Shown piece by piece: positions 23,614 to 30,081 of a DNA stretch of 30,081 bases. The position numbers were made by a program, and so were the translations under genes. The stretch is from Verrucomicrobia bacterium 12-59-8. Its GTDB lineage: Bacteria; Verrucomicrobiota; Verrucomicrobiae; Verrucomicrobiales; Verrucomicrobiaceae. Below the pieces are notes generated by a model. It did no database searches. It was not told the DNA's origin and saw only the letters and a list, made by a program, of their open reading frames with translations. The stretch is taken from the NCBI GenBank assembly GCA_002279765.1, contig NCCR01000035.1, positions 1 to 30,081 on the forward strand, given 5' to 3'. Each line of letters starts with the position of its first letter. Within the stretch, counting starts at the first letter, position 1.

Positions 23614-26163
23614 CTACCGCCACAACAACCCCGAAAACTTCTTCGACACCGCCTGCCGATGCTTCGGCCATTCACGCGTCATAAAGGCCGGCCAGTCCTT
23701 CGTGGTGGCCAGCTTCTTCCCATCCGGCGTACAGAGAATAAGTAGCACCGGCAGCCGGCCTTCACACAGCGTGGGATGCTCCGTGAGCGCAAAGCACTCG
23801 TGCAGCTTCACCTGAACCTCCGGTGACTCGTTCGCATAGGACACCTTCAAAGACCCACCCGCAGGCCATTGGATGGAGAGCGGCACCAGTTCATCCAGCC
23901 AACTCACCTGCCCCTGGGCCAGATGCTGGTGGAAGGCGGCCATCAGCGGCGCGGCCTGGGCTTCCTTGACCAAGGAGAGACCTTTGAATGCACGGGCGAG
24001 GCACGCGGTGATGGCCTCCGTATCAAAGCTCGGAAACTCCAGCTCCGGCAAGGCGGCATGGACGAGCTCCACACGGGCGATGAATTGTTTCAGCCGATGA
24101 TCCATGAGCGGCAGATCAAAGGCTCCGGCATGCTGGGCTTCGGCGAGGCAGCGTCCGCTGGCGATGGGATCCAGATCGCGCTGCTGTGCCTTCTGCTCGA
24201 TCACGAGGTCGCGGTAGCGCACGACTTTCACCGCGGCCACACGCTTGTTTTGCGCATCAAACAGATGCTCCACCGTAGTGGTCAGATGCTGCGGAAACAT
24301 CTCCGCGATCCACGCCGGCTGCACGGCGGTGGCGAGACTGAGCAGCGTCAACGGCACCGGGCCACGCGAGGGTGCTTCACGCAGATTGGAGGCCACGAAA
24401 AACGCAGCCTCCTGTACCACACTATCACGCACAAGCTGGCCTTGCCGATGCTCGGTGAGATCGCACTCGGGTTTGCCGGGCACGCGCCGTTTGGCCAGTT
24501 GATCCACGAAGCCGGCCATGAGGCAGCGCAGCAGGGCTTCGTCACTTTTGGCCGTGGTCCCGCCATCGCGATCATACAGCCGCTGCTGCTGCGCAGCATG
24601 CAGGATCTGCTGGCAGGTCTGCTCCACCTGGCGGGCCACCTGCGCATTGATGCCGTGGCTGCGGCAACGCTCAAAGCTGAAGCTGTTTTCTTTGGCGAAG
24701 TCATAGGCCCGCATCAGCGTGATGAAGTCGGATTCTCCGCTTTCCTCGAACATCTCGCGCAGGCCCTTCATTTGGGCATCATCGCGATCCAGCCGCACAA
24801 GCAGATCGCGACCACTGACAAGGGCGGCGCACAGGGCCGCATCCGGCACACAGCCGCGCTGACTGGCCTCGATCACCATGCGCGAGTAGCGCGGGTGCAT
24901 CGGCAGGCGCAGCATCTGGCGGCCCACCGGGGTGAGCTCCGCCTTGCCCTCGTGCAGGGCTCCCAGCATGGTCAGCAACTTCTCCGCACGCACCACGGCC
25001 TGCGGATCGGGTTTGTCCAACCAGTCAAACGTGGCGGCATCCTGAATGCCGAGCGAGTGCAGCAGCAGCACGACCTCGGCGAGATCACTGCGCTGGATCT
25101 CCGGCGTATTTCTTTCCTCGCGCGTTTGGTGGCCAATCGAGGTCCACAGTCGATGACAGGTTCCCGGCGCAGTACGGCCCGCACGGCCCTTGCGCTGGTC
25201 CGCGCTGGCCCGGCTGATCGGCTCCAGCAACAGCGTGCCGATGCCACGTTCTGCATCATAACGCGCCACGCGCGCCACGCCGCTGTCCACCACGTGGCGG
25301 ATGCCGTCGATGGTGATGCTGGTCTCAGCCACGTTCGTCGCCACGATGACTTTGCGCAGCGAGTTCGGCGCAAAGGCGCGGTCCTGCTCCTGCGGCTCCA
25401 GTTCGCCATGCAAGGGAATGCATGCCACACGCTCCTGCGTTCGCAGACCTCTCAGCGCGTCCAGCGTACCGTTGATCTCGCCACGCCCTGGCATGAAGAC
25501 GAGAATATCGCCGGGCTCGCCTTCATACAGGATTCTCTCTACCGCCTCCGCCGCCTGCACCGTGAACGGGCGCTGGTCAGGCACTGGCAGATAGCCCACC
25601 TCCACGGGAAAACTCTGCCCTTCCGAAACGAGGATCGGGCACGAGTTTAAATACGCCGCCACCGGCTCCGCATCGAGCGTGGCAGACATCACCAGCATCA
25701 CCAGATCAGGCCGCTGGCTGTGCTGCAAATGTTTGACCAAAGCTAGCGCCACATCGCTGAGCAGGTTGCGCTCATGGAACTCATCAAACACCACCGCACC
25801 GATCTTCGACAACGAGCGATCATCCTGTAGCCAGCGTAGCAGGATGCCCTCCGTAACAAAGCAGATCCGCGTGCCGACGCTGGTGTGGTCATCAAAACGG
25901 ATTTGATAACCGACCTCCGCGCCGAGCTTGCCCCCGCGCTCCGAGGCCACACGTGCCGCCACCGTGCGTGCTGCCACGCGTCGCGGCTGCAGCACCACGA
26001 TCATCTTGTCCCCCGCCACGCCTGCATCCAGCAGCATCTGCGGCACCTGCGTCGTCTTGCCCGAGCCTGTCGGTGCTACCAGCACCAGCCGGTTGCCGCC
26101 CTGCAGCGTGCGCAGGATGTCGGCGTGAATTTTCCAGATGGGGAGCGCGGTGGGGGCAGGCAT
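23614..26163 (-). CDS. hrpB: ATP-dependent helicase HrpB
   Basis: This 849-residue DEAH-type superfamily 2 helicase carries Walker A APTGSGKTTQ (30-39, Lys36), motif Ia QPRRVAARTVA, motif II in the HrpB form DEFH (127-130), motif III SAT (160-162), and motif VI DQRKGRAGRTAPG. An HA2-like domain (GALHEGKAELTPVGRQMLRL) and the HrpB-specific C-terminal domain follow, ending in KKFSGLLWR. The length and DEFH variant are normal for HrpB. In enterobacteria its physiological role is poorly defined; RNA handling is presumed. The protein is cytoplasmic. It is divergent from the secreted-protein gene at 26267. Confidence 0.95.
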   Translation of the reverse strand: MPAPTALPIWKIHADILRTLQGGNRLVLVAPTGSGKTTQVPQMLLDAGVAGDKMIVVLQPRRVAARTVAARVASERGGKLGAEVGYQIRFDDHTSVGTRICFVTEGILLRWLQDDRSLSKIGAVVFDEFHERNLLSDVALALVKHLQHSQRPDLVMLVMSATLDAEPVAAYLNSCPILVSEGQSFPVEVGYLPVPDQRPFTVQAAEAVERILYEGEPGDILVFMPGRGEINGTLDALRGLRTQERVACIPLHGELEPQEQDRAFAPNSLRKVIVATNVAETSITIDGIRHVVDSGVARVARYDAERGIGTLLLEPISRASADQRKGRAGRTAPGTCHRLWTSIGHQTREERNTPEIQRSDLAEVVLLLHSLGIQDAATFDWLDKPDPQAVVRAEKLLTMLGALHEGKAELTPVGRQMLRLPMHPRYSRMVIEASQRGCVPDAALCAALVSGRDLLVRLDRDDAQMKGLREMFEESGESDFITLMRAYDFAKENSFSFERCRSHGINAQVARQVEQTCQQILHAAQQQRLYDRDGGTTAKSDEALLRCLMAGFVDQLAKRRVPGKPECDLTEHRQGQLVRDSVVQEAAFFVASNLREAPSRGPVPLTLLSLATAVQPAWIAEMFPQHLTTTVEHLFDAQNKRVAAVKVVRYRDLVIEQKAQQRDLDPIASGRCLAEAQHAGAFDLPLMDHRLKQFIARVELVHAALPELEFPSFDTEAITACLARAFKGLSLVKEAQAAPLMAAFHQHLAQGQVSWLDELVPLSIQWPAGGSLKVSYANESPEVQVKLHECFALTEHPTLCEGRLPVLLILCTPDGKKLATTKDWPAFMTREWPKHRQAVSKKFSGLLWR

Positions 26164-26266
26164 GAAGTGGGGCGCCCGCTATAAACCAGAACTTCATCTT
26201 TTTCGACGAACGTTGGTGGATTCCATCCACTCGCTTCGTTTCGTCGGTTTACCCTACCAACCCTTT

Positions 26267-26893
26267 ATGCACCGCCTTTCCTCCCTCCTCCTCGCCCTCA
26301 CCCTCTGCGTCGCACCAGCTTCTCAAGCGGAGGATTTGAAAGCCGTCGCCGCCAGTCTGGATGGTTATCGTTTCGAATTCGCCTGCAAGGATCCCATGCC
26401 GGAAAACCCCAAGCCCGGTGCTGACGGCACCTCCGCGCGTGCGACGAATGATCCCGCGACCAACGACAAATTCACCGACGTGCGCAAGTTTAGCGGCGAG
26501 CCCAGCAAGCGCTACAAGGTCACCCTCCGCGTGCGCGGCGTGGTGGAGCCCATGATGTACAAGGACGGCCAGCAGGTGGGCGAGTACTTCTACATCGGCG
26601 GCGCCCCCAACAACGCCACCTACAACATCTACCAGCTCACCGTCTCCGCCCCGGCGCAGCATTTCTTCTTCAATCGCCAGGACAAGGTGGGCCACAAGAT
26701 TTTCACCATCGACTACACCGCCACCATCGAAGTCGAAGGTGGCGCCACGCTCACCCTTCACGGCAACGGCCAGAACGGCCACATGATCACCAACTTCGCC
26801 AAACTCGTCGTCCCCGAAGTCTCCCCTGCCCCGAAGCCTTTCAACGGCCAGTTCATCCAGCTCAACGTGGTGGACGTGGCGGAGGTGAAGTGA
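26267..26893 (+). CDS. Secreted protein of unknown function
   Basis: The protein is 208 residues from ATG 26267, where a signal peptide begins (MHRLSSLLLALTLCVAPASQ, cleavage probably after QAE or SQA). The frame upstream of this ATG overlaps the hrpB start and is not used. The mature protein alternates polar and hydrophobic residues in strands (RYKVTLRVRGVVEP, YNIYQLTVSAP, FTIDYTATIEVEGGATLTLH), so an all-beta fold of jelly-roll type is likely. KFSGEPSKRYKVTLRVRG and EYFYIGGAPNNATYNIY look conserved, but I do not recognise the family. One Cys remains after processing. The sulfatase gene starts 26 bp after its stop in the same direction, so the two are probably co-transcribed. No function is proposed. 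Confidence 0.75.
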   Translation: MHRLSSLLLALTLCVAPASQAEDLKAVAASLDGYRFEFACKDPMPENPKPGADGTSARATNDPATNDKFTDVRKFSGEPSKRYKVTLRVRGVVEPMMYKDGQQVGEYFYIGGAPNNATYNIYQLTVSAPAQHFFFNRQDKVGHKIFTIDYTATIEVEGGATLTLHGNGQNGHMITNFAKLVVPEVSPAPKPFNGQFIQLNVVDVAEVK

Positions 26894-26918
26894 ATTCAGC
26901 AGCCTTTTATTTCCTGCC

Positions 26919-28631
26919 ATGTCCAACCGCCTTCTTCCACTCGCGTCCCTGTTGCTGACGGCTGCCTCCTTGTGCGCGGCCCCGCCCAACATCATCCTCA
27001 TCATGTCGGATGACATGGGCTTCTCGGACCTCGGCTGCTATGGCGGAGAAATCCAAACGCCGAATCTCGACCGCCTCGCGAAGGGCGGGGTGCGGCTCAG
27101 CCAGTTCTACAACGCCGGCCGCTGCTGCCCCACGCGCGCTTCGTTGCTGACCGGGCTGTATCCGCATCAGGCGGGCATCGGGCACATGATGGAAGACCGT
27201 GGTCACGACGGTTATCGCGGCGATTTGAACAACCGCTGCGTGACCATCGCCGAAGTGCTCAAACCGGCGGGCTACCGCACCTACGCCGTGGGCAAATGGC
27301 ACGTCACCAAGCACGCGGTGCCAGAAGGCCCCAAGCACAACTGGCCGCTGCATCGCGGCTTTGATCGCTTCTACGGCACCATCACCGGCGCAGGCAGCTT
27401 TTATGATCCCGGCACGCTGACGCGCGATGACACGATGATCTCGCCCTTCGCCGATGCGGAATACCAGCCCAAGCAGTACTACTACACCGATGCCATCAGC
27501 GACCACGCGATTCGCTTCATTGATGAACATGCCAGCTCACAAAAGGACAAGCCCTTCTTCATGTACATGGCCTACACCGCCGCCCATTGGCCCATGCACG
27601 CGCTGCCGGAAGACGTGGCCAAATACAAAGGCACGTATGACGCAGGCTATGAATCCATGCGGCAGGCACGGCTGCTGCGCATGCAGCAGATGGGATTGAT
27701 CGCGAAGAATGCGGAACTTTCCCCCACCTTCGGTCACTGGACACAGGTGAAAGACAAAGCGTGGGAGACGCGCTGCATGGAAGTGTTTGCCGCCATGATC
27801 GACCGCATGGATCAGGGCATCGGCCGCGTGGTCGGGACACTGGAAAAAAATGGCATGCTGCAAAACACGCTGATTCTTTTTCTCCAGGACAATGGCGGCT
27901 GCCAGGAAGCCATTGGCCGCCAAGCCGTGCCGCCGAAGTTCAACACGCAGACCTTTCCCGTCATCGCGCAGGATGCGATTCGACTGGAGGTCATCCCCAA
28001 ACAAACGCGCGATGGCCAGCCGGTGAAGCAGGGCCAGGGCATCATGCCGGGCGGACCGAACGACTACATCGCCTATGGCGAAGCGTGGGCCAACGTCTCC
28101 AACACACCGCATCGCGAATACAAACATTTCGTGCATGAGGGCGGCATCTCCACACCTCTCATCGCGCACTGGCCCGCCGGTATTCCAGATGCACAGGATG
28201 GCAAAATTGAGACGCAACCCGGCCACCTCATTGACCTCATGGCGACCTGCGCCGATGCAGCCGGAGCGAACTATCCCGCCGAATTCAACGGGCAGCCGAT
28301 TCAGCCCAAAGAAGGCATGAGTTTGATTCCCGTCTTTCAGGGCCAGCAACAAAGCACTCGTTCCATCTTCTGGGAGCATGAAGGTAACCGCGCTCATCGC
28401 GCCGGCCCGTGGAAGCTCGTGGCAAAAGAAAACAAACTCTGGGAACTCTACAACATTGACCAGGATCGCGCCGAGTTGCATGACCTCGCCGCAGATGAAC
28501 CGGAGCGTGTCAAGTCCATGACCGCTGCATGGGAAGCCTGGGCCGCACGTGCGCAGGTGCTGCCCGTCGGCACCTGGAAAAAACAGGATGGAACCAAAAG
28601 GAAGCAAAAACGGGAAGGAGTAAAAAAATAA
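26919..28631 (+). CDS. Secreted arylsulfatase (type I, formylglycine-dependent)
   Basis: The protein is 570 residues with a signal peptide (MSNRLLPLASLLLTAASLCA, then APPNIILIMSDD). The metal-binding Asp31-Asp32 and the C-x-P-x-R motif Cys69-Cys70-Pro71-Thr72-Arg73 in CCPTRASLLTG are intact. Cys69 would be oxidised to formylglycine by a sulfatase-modifying enzyme that is not in the window. Further family marks are GKWHVTKH (Lys and His of the active site) and LFLQDNGG, which supplies late calcium ligands. The C-terminus has the usual sulfatase subdomain (WKLVAKENKLWELYNIDQD). It should remove sulfate esters from polysaccharides or aryl compounds in the periplasm or outside the cell. It follows the secreted protein in one transcription unit. 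The C-terminal tail is Lys-rich (KKQDGTKRKQKREGVKK). Confidence 0.94.
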   Translation: MSNRLLPLASLLLTAASLCAAPPNIILIMSDDMGFSDLGCYGGEIQTPNLDRLAKGGVRLSQFYNAGRCCPTRASLLTGLYPHQAGIGHMMEDRGHDGYRGDLNNRCVTIAEVLKPAGYRTYAVGKWHVTKHAVPEGPKHNWPLHRGFDRFYGTITGAGSFYDPGTLTRDDTMISPFADAEYQPKQYYYTDAISDHAIRFIDEHASSQKDKPFFMYMAYTAAHWPMHALPEDVAKYKGTYDAGYESMRQARLLRMQQMGLIAKNAELSPTFGHWTQVKDKAWETRCMEVFAAMIDRMDQGIGRVVGTLEKNGMLQNTLILFLQDNGGCQEAIGRQAVPPKFNTQTFPVIAQDAIRLEVIPKQTRDGQPVKQGQGIMPGGPNDYIAYGEAWANVSNTPHREYKHFVHEGGISTPLIAHWPAGIPDAQDGKIETQPGHLIDLMATCADAAGANYPAEFNGQPIQPKEGMSLIPVFQGQQQSTRSIFWEHEGNRAHRAGPWKLVAKENKLWELYNIDQDRAELHDLAADEPERVKSMTAAWEAWAARAQVLPVGTWKKQDGTKRKQKREGVKK

Positions 28632-28640
28632 GATGCAATA

Positions 28641-28671
28641 TTGATTTTGGAACGAAAGATGCTCCCATATT
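28641..28671 (+). promoter_or_regulatory. Candidate promoter of the first membrane/coiled-coil gene, shared with its paralogue
   Basis: ATTGATTTTGGAAC (28640-28653) recurs, with one base deleted, upstream of the paralogous gene at 29178. TTGATT and CATATT (28666-28671) could serve as -35 and -10 with a 19-base spacer. The -10 would end only 5 bases before ATG 28677, so a leaderless transcript is possible. This is an inference. Confidence 0.4.
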
Positions 28672-28676
28672 CCCCT

Positions 28677-29114
28677 ATGGACCTTTCCCAAATTGCTCTC
28701 GATATTCCAACGCTTAAACTGAGTTTAGCAATCGTCGGCGGCCTGCTGCTGATCGCGATGGTGCGGATTCTGTTTCTACTCCGCACCAACTCCCGCCTGC
28801 GTGAGAGCACATCCAAGATGGAGCAGCAGGTGCTCAACCAGCATCAAGCGATCCTCTCGGTCCGCTCGGATTCCAATGCCTGGCGCGGAGAACTGCAACG
28901 CATGTTTGATTCCTTTCGTGCGGAGTTTTCCAAACGTCTGGATGAATCCGAACAACGTTATCAGAGCCTCCAGTCGCGCCCTGAAAGCACCAGCAAGCCA
29001 GCCAAACCTGTCGCATTTTCAGCCCCCTCCATGCCCGCCCCCTTCGTGGTGACAAGGGCGGAGGAACCGGAAGAGAAAGCAGTGCTGCCCGTGCCAGCGC
29101 TGAACATCTCCTGA
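28677..29114 (+). CDS. Membrane-anchored coiled-coil protein of unknown function (tandem paralogue 1)
   Basis: The protein is 145 residues from ATG 28677; in-frame starts at 28641 and 28659 exist, but alignment of the upstream region with the paralogue's favours 28677. A single membrane segment (about residues 13-36, LKLSLAIVGGLLLIAMVRIL) is followed by a coiled-coil (about 40-105) containing SNAWRGELQRMFDSFRAEFS, and then a Pro/Ser-rich tail. The next gene has the same layout and a matching core, so this is a local duplication. The orientation is probably N-out or N-in with a cytoplasmic coiled-coil; the basic RTNSRLR after the membrane segment favours N-out/C-in. No family or function is recognised. 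It lies 45 bp downstream of the sulfatase, in the same direction. Confidence 0.75.
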   Translation: MDLSQIALDIPTLKLSLAIVGGLLLIAMVRILFLLRTNSRLRESTSKMEQQVLNQHQAILSVRSDSNAWRGELQRMFDSFRAEFSKRLDESEQRYQSLQSRPESTSKPAKPVAFSAPSMPAPFVVTRAEEPEEKAVLPVPALNIS

Positions 29115-29178
29115 TTCGCCACTTGCTGAAAGCCTTGCGGAATTGAAATTCTGACAAAGCGAAGGATCTCACACCAGA

Positions 29179-29207
29179 TTGATTTGGAACAACATCTGCT
29201 CCATAAC
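29179..29207 (+). promoter_or_regulatory. Candidate promoter of the second membrane/coiled-coil gene
   Basis: TTGATT (29179-29184) and CATAAC (29202-29207) are 17 bases apart, sit in sequence shared with the upstream paralogue, and end 5 bases before ATG 29213. That geometry would place the transcript start at or next to the start codon. No Shine-Dalgarno is visible. Confidence 0.45.
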
Positions 29208-29212
29208 CATGC

Positions 29213-29857
29213 ATGAATAGTGTAATGACTCAGGACATACAGATTTTGCTTTTTGGCCTCAGCATCGTCACTGGACTGTTTTTGATGTCCCTGATTCGTA
29301 TCTTTCGGCTTTCTCGCTCCAACCGCCGAATGGCTGTTGAAGATGAGAACATGACCAAGCAGGCGGCGCTGCAGCAGATCGAAGTCACCGGTATCCACCA
29401 TGATGCCATGTCCTGGAGAGCCAAGACCCAGCGCCAGTTTGATGCCCTACGCAGTGATCTGTCGCACCGGCTGCAGCAGGCCGATCAGGGTGGCGCGCAT
29501 GCCCTGAAAGAACTGGTTGATGCTCACAAGAAAGAACTTGCCGCAACACTCGCCAAAATCACTGAACTGGAAGCCGCCTTGGCCGCCAAACCGGTGATGG
29601 TCGCCCCCCCGCCTCCCCCAGTGGCGCTGCCAAAGCCTTTGCCACCGCCGCCGCCACCTTCCCTGCCCGCACTGCCGGCCATGGAAACGCTGCGCATCCA
29701 ATCCCTAGAGGCAGACCTTGCCGCCGCAAAGACGGAGCTCGCCCTCAGCAAACAGCAGAACGCCGTGCTGCAACGCACCCTGCTGCTCGCAAGACGCAAA
29801 CTGCCTGTGACGGCGATGCGTAAAAGCGCCCCGCGAAGCTCCGCACGCAGCGCTTGA
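29213..29857 (+). CDS. Membrane-anchored coiled-coil protein of unknown function (tandem paralogue 2)
   Basis: This 214-residue protein has one membrane segment (about 9-31, IQILLFGLSIVTGLFLMSLI) and a basic stretch (RLSRSNRR). A coiled-coil core follows with HDAMSWRAKTQRQFDALRSD, which aligns with the same region of paralogue 1. A proline-rich linker (about 130-155, with runs of five and six Pro) separates it from a second coiled-coil (about 158-195) that paralogue 1 lacks. The C-terminus is strongly basic (ARRKLPVTAMRKSAPRSSAR). The poly-proline runs predict dependence on EF-P for translation. The architecture would suit a scaffold or spacer protein at the inner membrane, but no function can be stated. 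An earlier ATG at 29209 runs into a stop at once. Confidence 0.75.
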   Translation: MNSVMTQDIQILLFGLSIVTGLFLMSLIRIFRLSRSNRRMAVEDENMTKQAALQQIEVTGIHHDAMSWRAKTQRQFDALRSDLSHRLQQADQGGAHALKELVDAHKKELAATLAKITELEAALAAKPVMVAPPPPPVALPKPLPPPPPPSLPALPAMETLRIQSLEADLAAAKTELALSKQQNAVLQRTLLLARRKLPVTAMRKSAPRSSARSA

Positions 29858-29885
29858 GCGAAGAAATCGCCGAAGTGTTTTTTCC

Positions 29886-29914
29886 TCTCGCCAACGGAGC
29901 GAGACCGTCTTTAT
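29886..29914 (+). terminator. Weak candidate terminator after paralogue 2
   Basis: A 6-bp stem TCTCGC/GCGAGA with a 7-base loop (29886-29904) is followed by a T-containing CCGTCTTTATT. The stem is short and the T-run broken, so support is modest. Confidence 0.35.
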
Positions 29915-29980
29915 TCAGTGACAACGGGCCAGACGCATCATGCGTGATGGTCCTGCATGTCCCCCACCCCCTTTCGCACC

Positions 29981-30081
29981 ATGACTGAGAACCCCACCGC
30001 AGACTCTCCCTTCGGCACCAGCTCGCCGCATGACCCCTTTCAGGCTGCGAAAGCCAGCGCACTGAAAGCCGCTGAAGAACT
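29981..30081 (+). CDS. Start of an unidentified gene, cut by the right edge
   Basis: ATG 29981 opens a frame that runs to the last base: MTENPTADSPFGTSSPHDPF followed by QAAKASALKAAEEL. The Ala/Lys/Glu-rich second part looks like the start of a long amphipathic helix or coiled-coil. With 33 residues nothing more can be said; an acidic, disordered N-terminus before a helical protein is likely. Confidence 0.6.
   Translation, partial: MTENPTADSPFGTSSPHDPFQAAKASALKAAEE

Noticed and set aside
23869..25650. 593-codon open frame antisense to hrpB
   Set aside because: It lies wholly opposite a well-conserved helicase gene; open antisense frames are expected in GC-rich coding DNA. The peptide has no domain pattern.
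27537..28691. 384-codon open frame antisense to the sulfatase
   Set aside because: Same reason: a shadow of a gene with intact catalytic motifs, and without any recognisable fold of its own.

Overview
The window is GC-rich, densely coding bacterial chromosome. It carries several secreted multi-domain proteins (PA14, LamG, PKD, YVTN and He_PIG modules), a secreted arylsulfatase, a DUF5117/DUF4953 metalloprotease, a Bacteroidetes-like topoisomerase IV A subunit, HrpB, and few genes with a clear Shine-Dalgarno. Together these suggest a member of the PVC group, most likely a verrucomicrobium near Prosthecobacter/Verrucomicrobium. This is an inference from gene content, not a database match.

Layout. 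1-2403: metzincin-type metalloprotease cut by the left edge. 2444-2862: hicBA toxin-antitoxin pair. 2917-4245: exported nitrilase-family hydrolase. 4276-12171 (minus): a 2631-residue secreted protein that fuses a galactose/glyoxal-oxidase-like copper-radical oxidase, sugar-binding modules, a YVTN propeller and a di-heme cytochrome c peroxidase-like module. 12363-14396: parC. 14397-17644: a repeat-rich block with long hairpins and a G-tract repeat family in mirror orientation, interrupted only by a DUF4375 gene and a small VOC gene. 17645-19072 (minus): purB, with a doubtful EF-hand-like small frame just upstream. 19512-20081: a response regulator in reversed domain order (MerR/excisionase HTH, then receiver) with a strong terminator. 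20254-21177 (minus): a Tat-exported, probably lipid-anchored amidohydrolase, divergent from a LOG-family gene. 21855-22591: a gene-free AT-rich stretch. 22592-23602: a zinc-less MDR oxidoreductase, convergent with hrpB (23614-26163, minus). 26267-28631: a secreted protein of unknown function and a sulfatase. 28677-29857: two tandem paralogous membrane/coiled-coil proteins whose upstream sequences are also duplicated. A new gene starts at 29981 and leaves the window.

Functionally, the exported enzymes (metalloprotease, nitrilase-like hydrolase, copper oxidase fusion, amidohydrolase, sulfatase) fit a polymer-degrading lifestyle. The housekeeping genes (parC, purB, hrpB, LOG) are scattered singly among them, so there is no single large operon. 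The strongest candidate for an undescribed system is the 2631-residue protein. A domain predicted to make hydrogen peroxide and a domain of a family that consumes it lie on one exported chain, together with glycan-binding modules.
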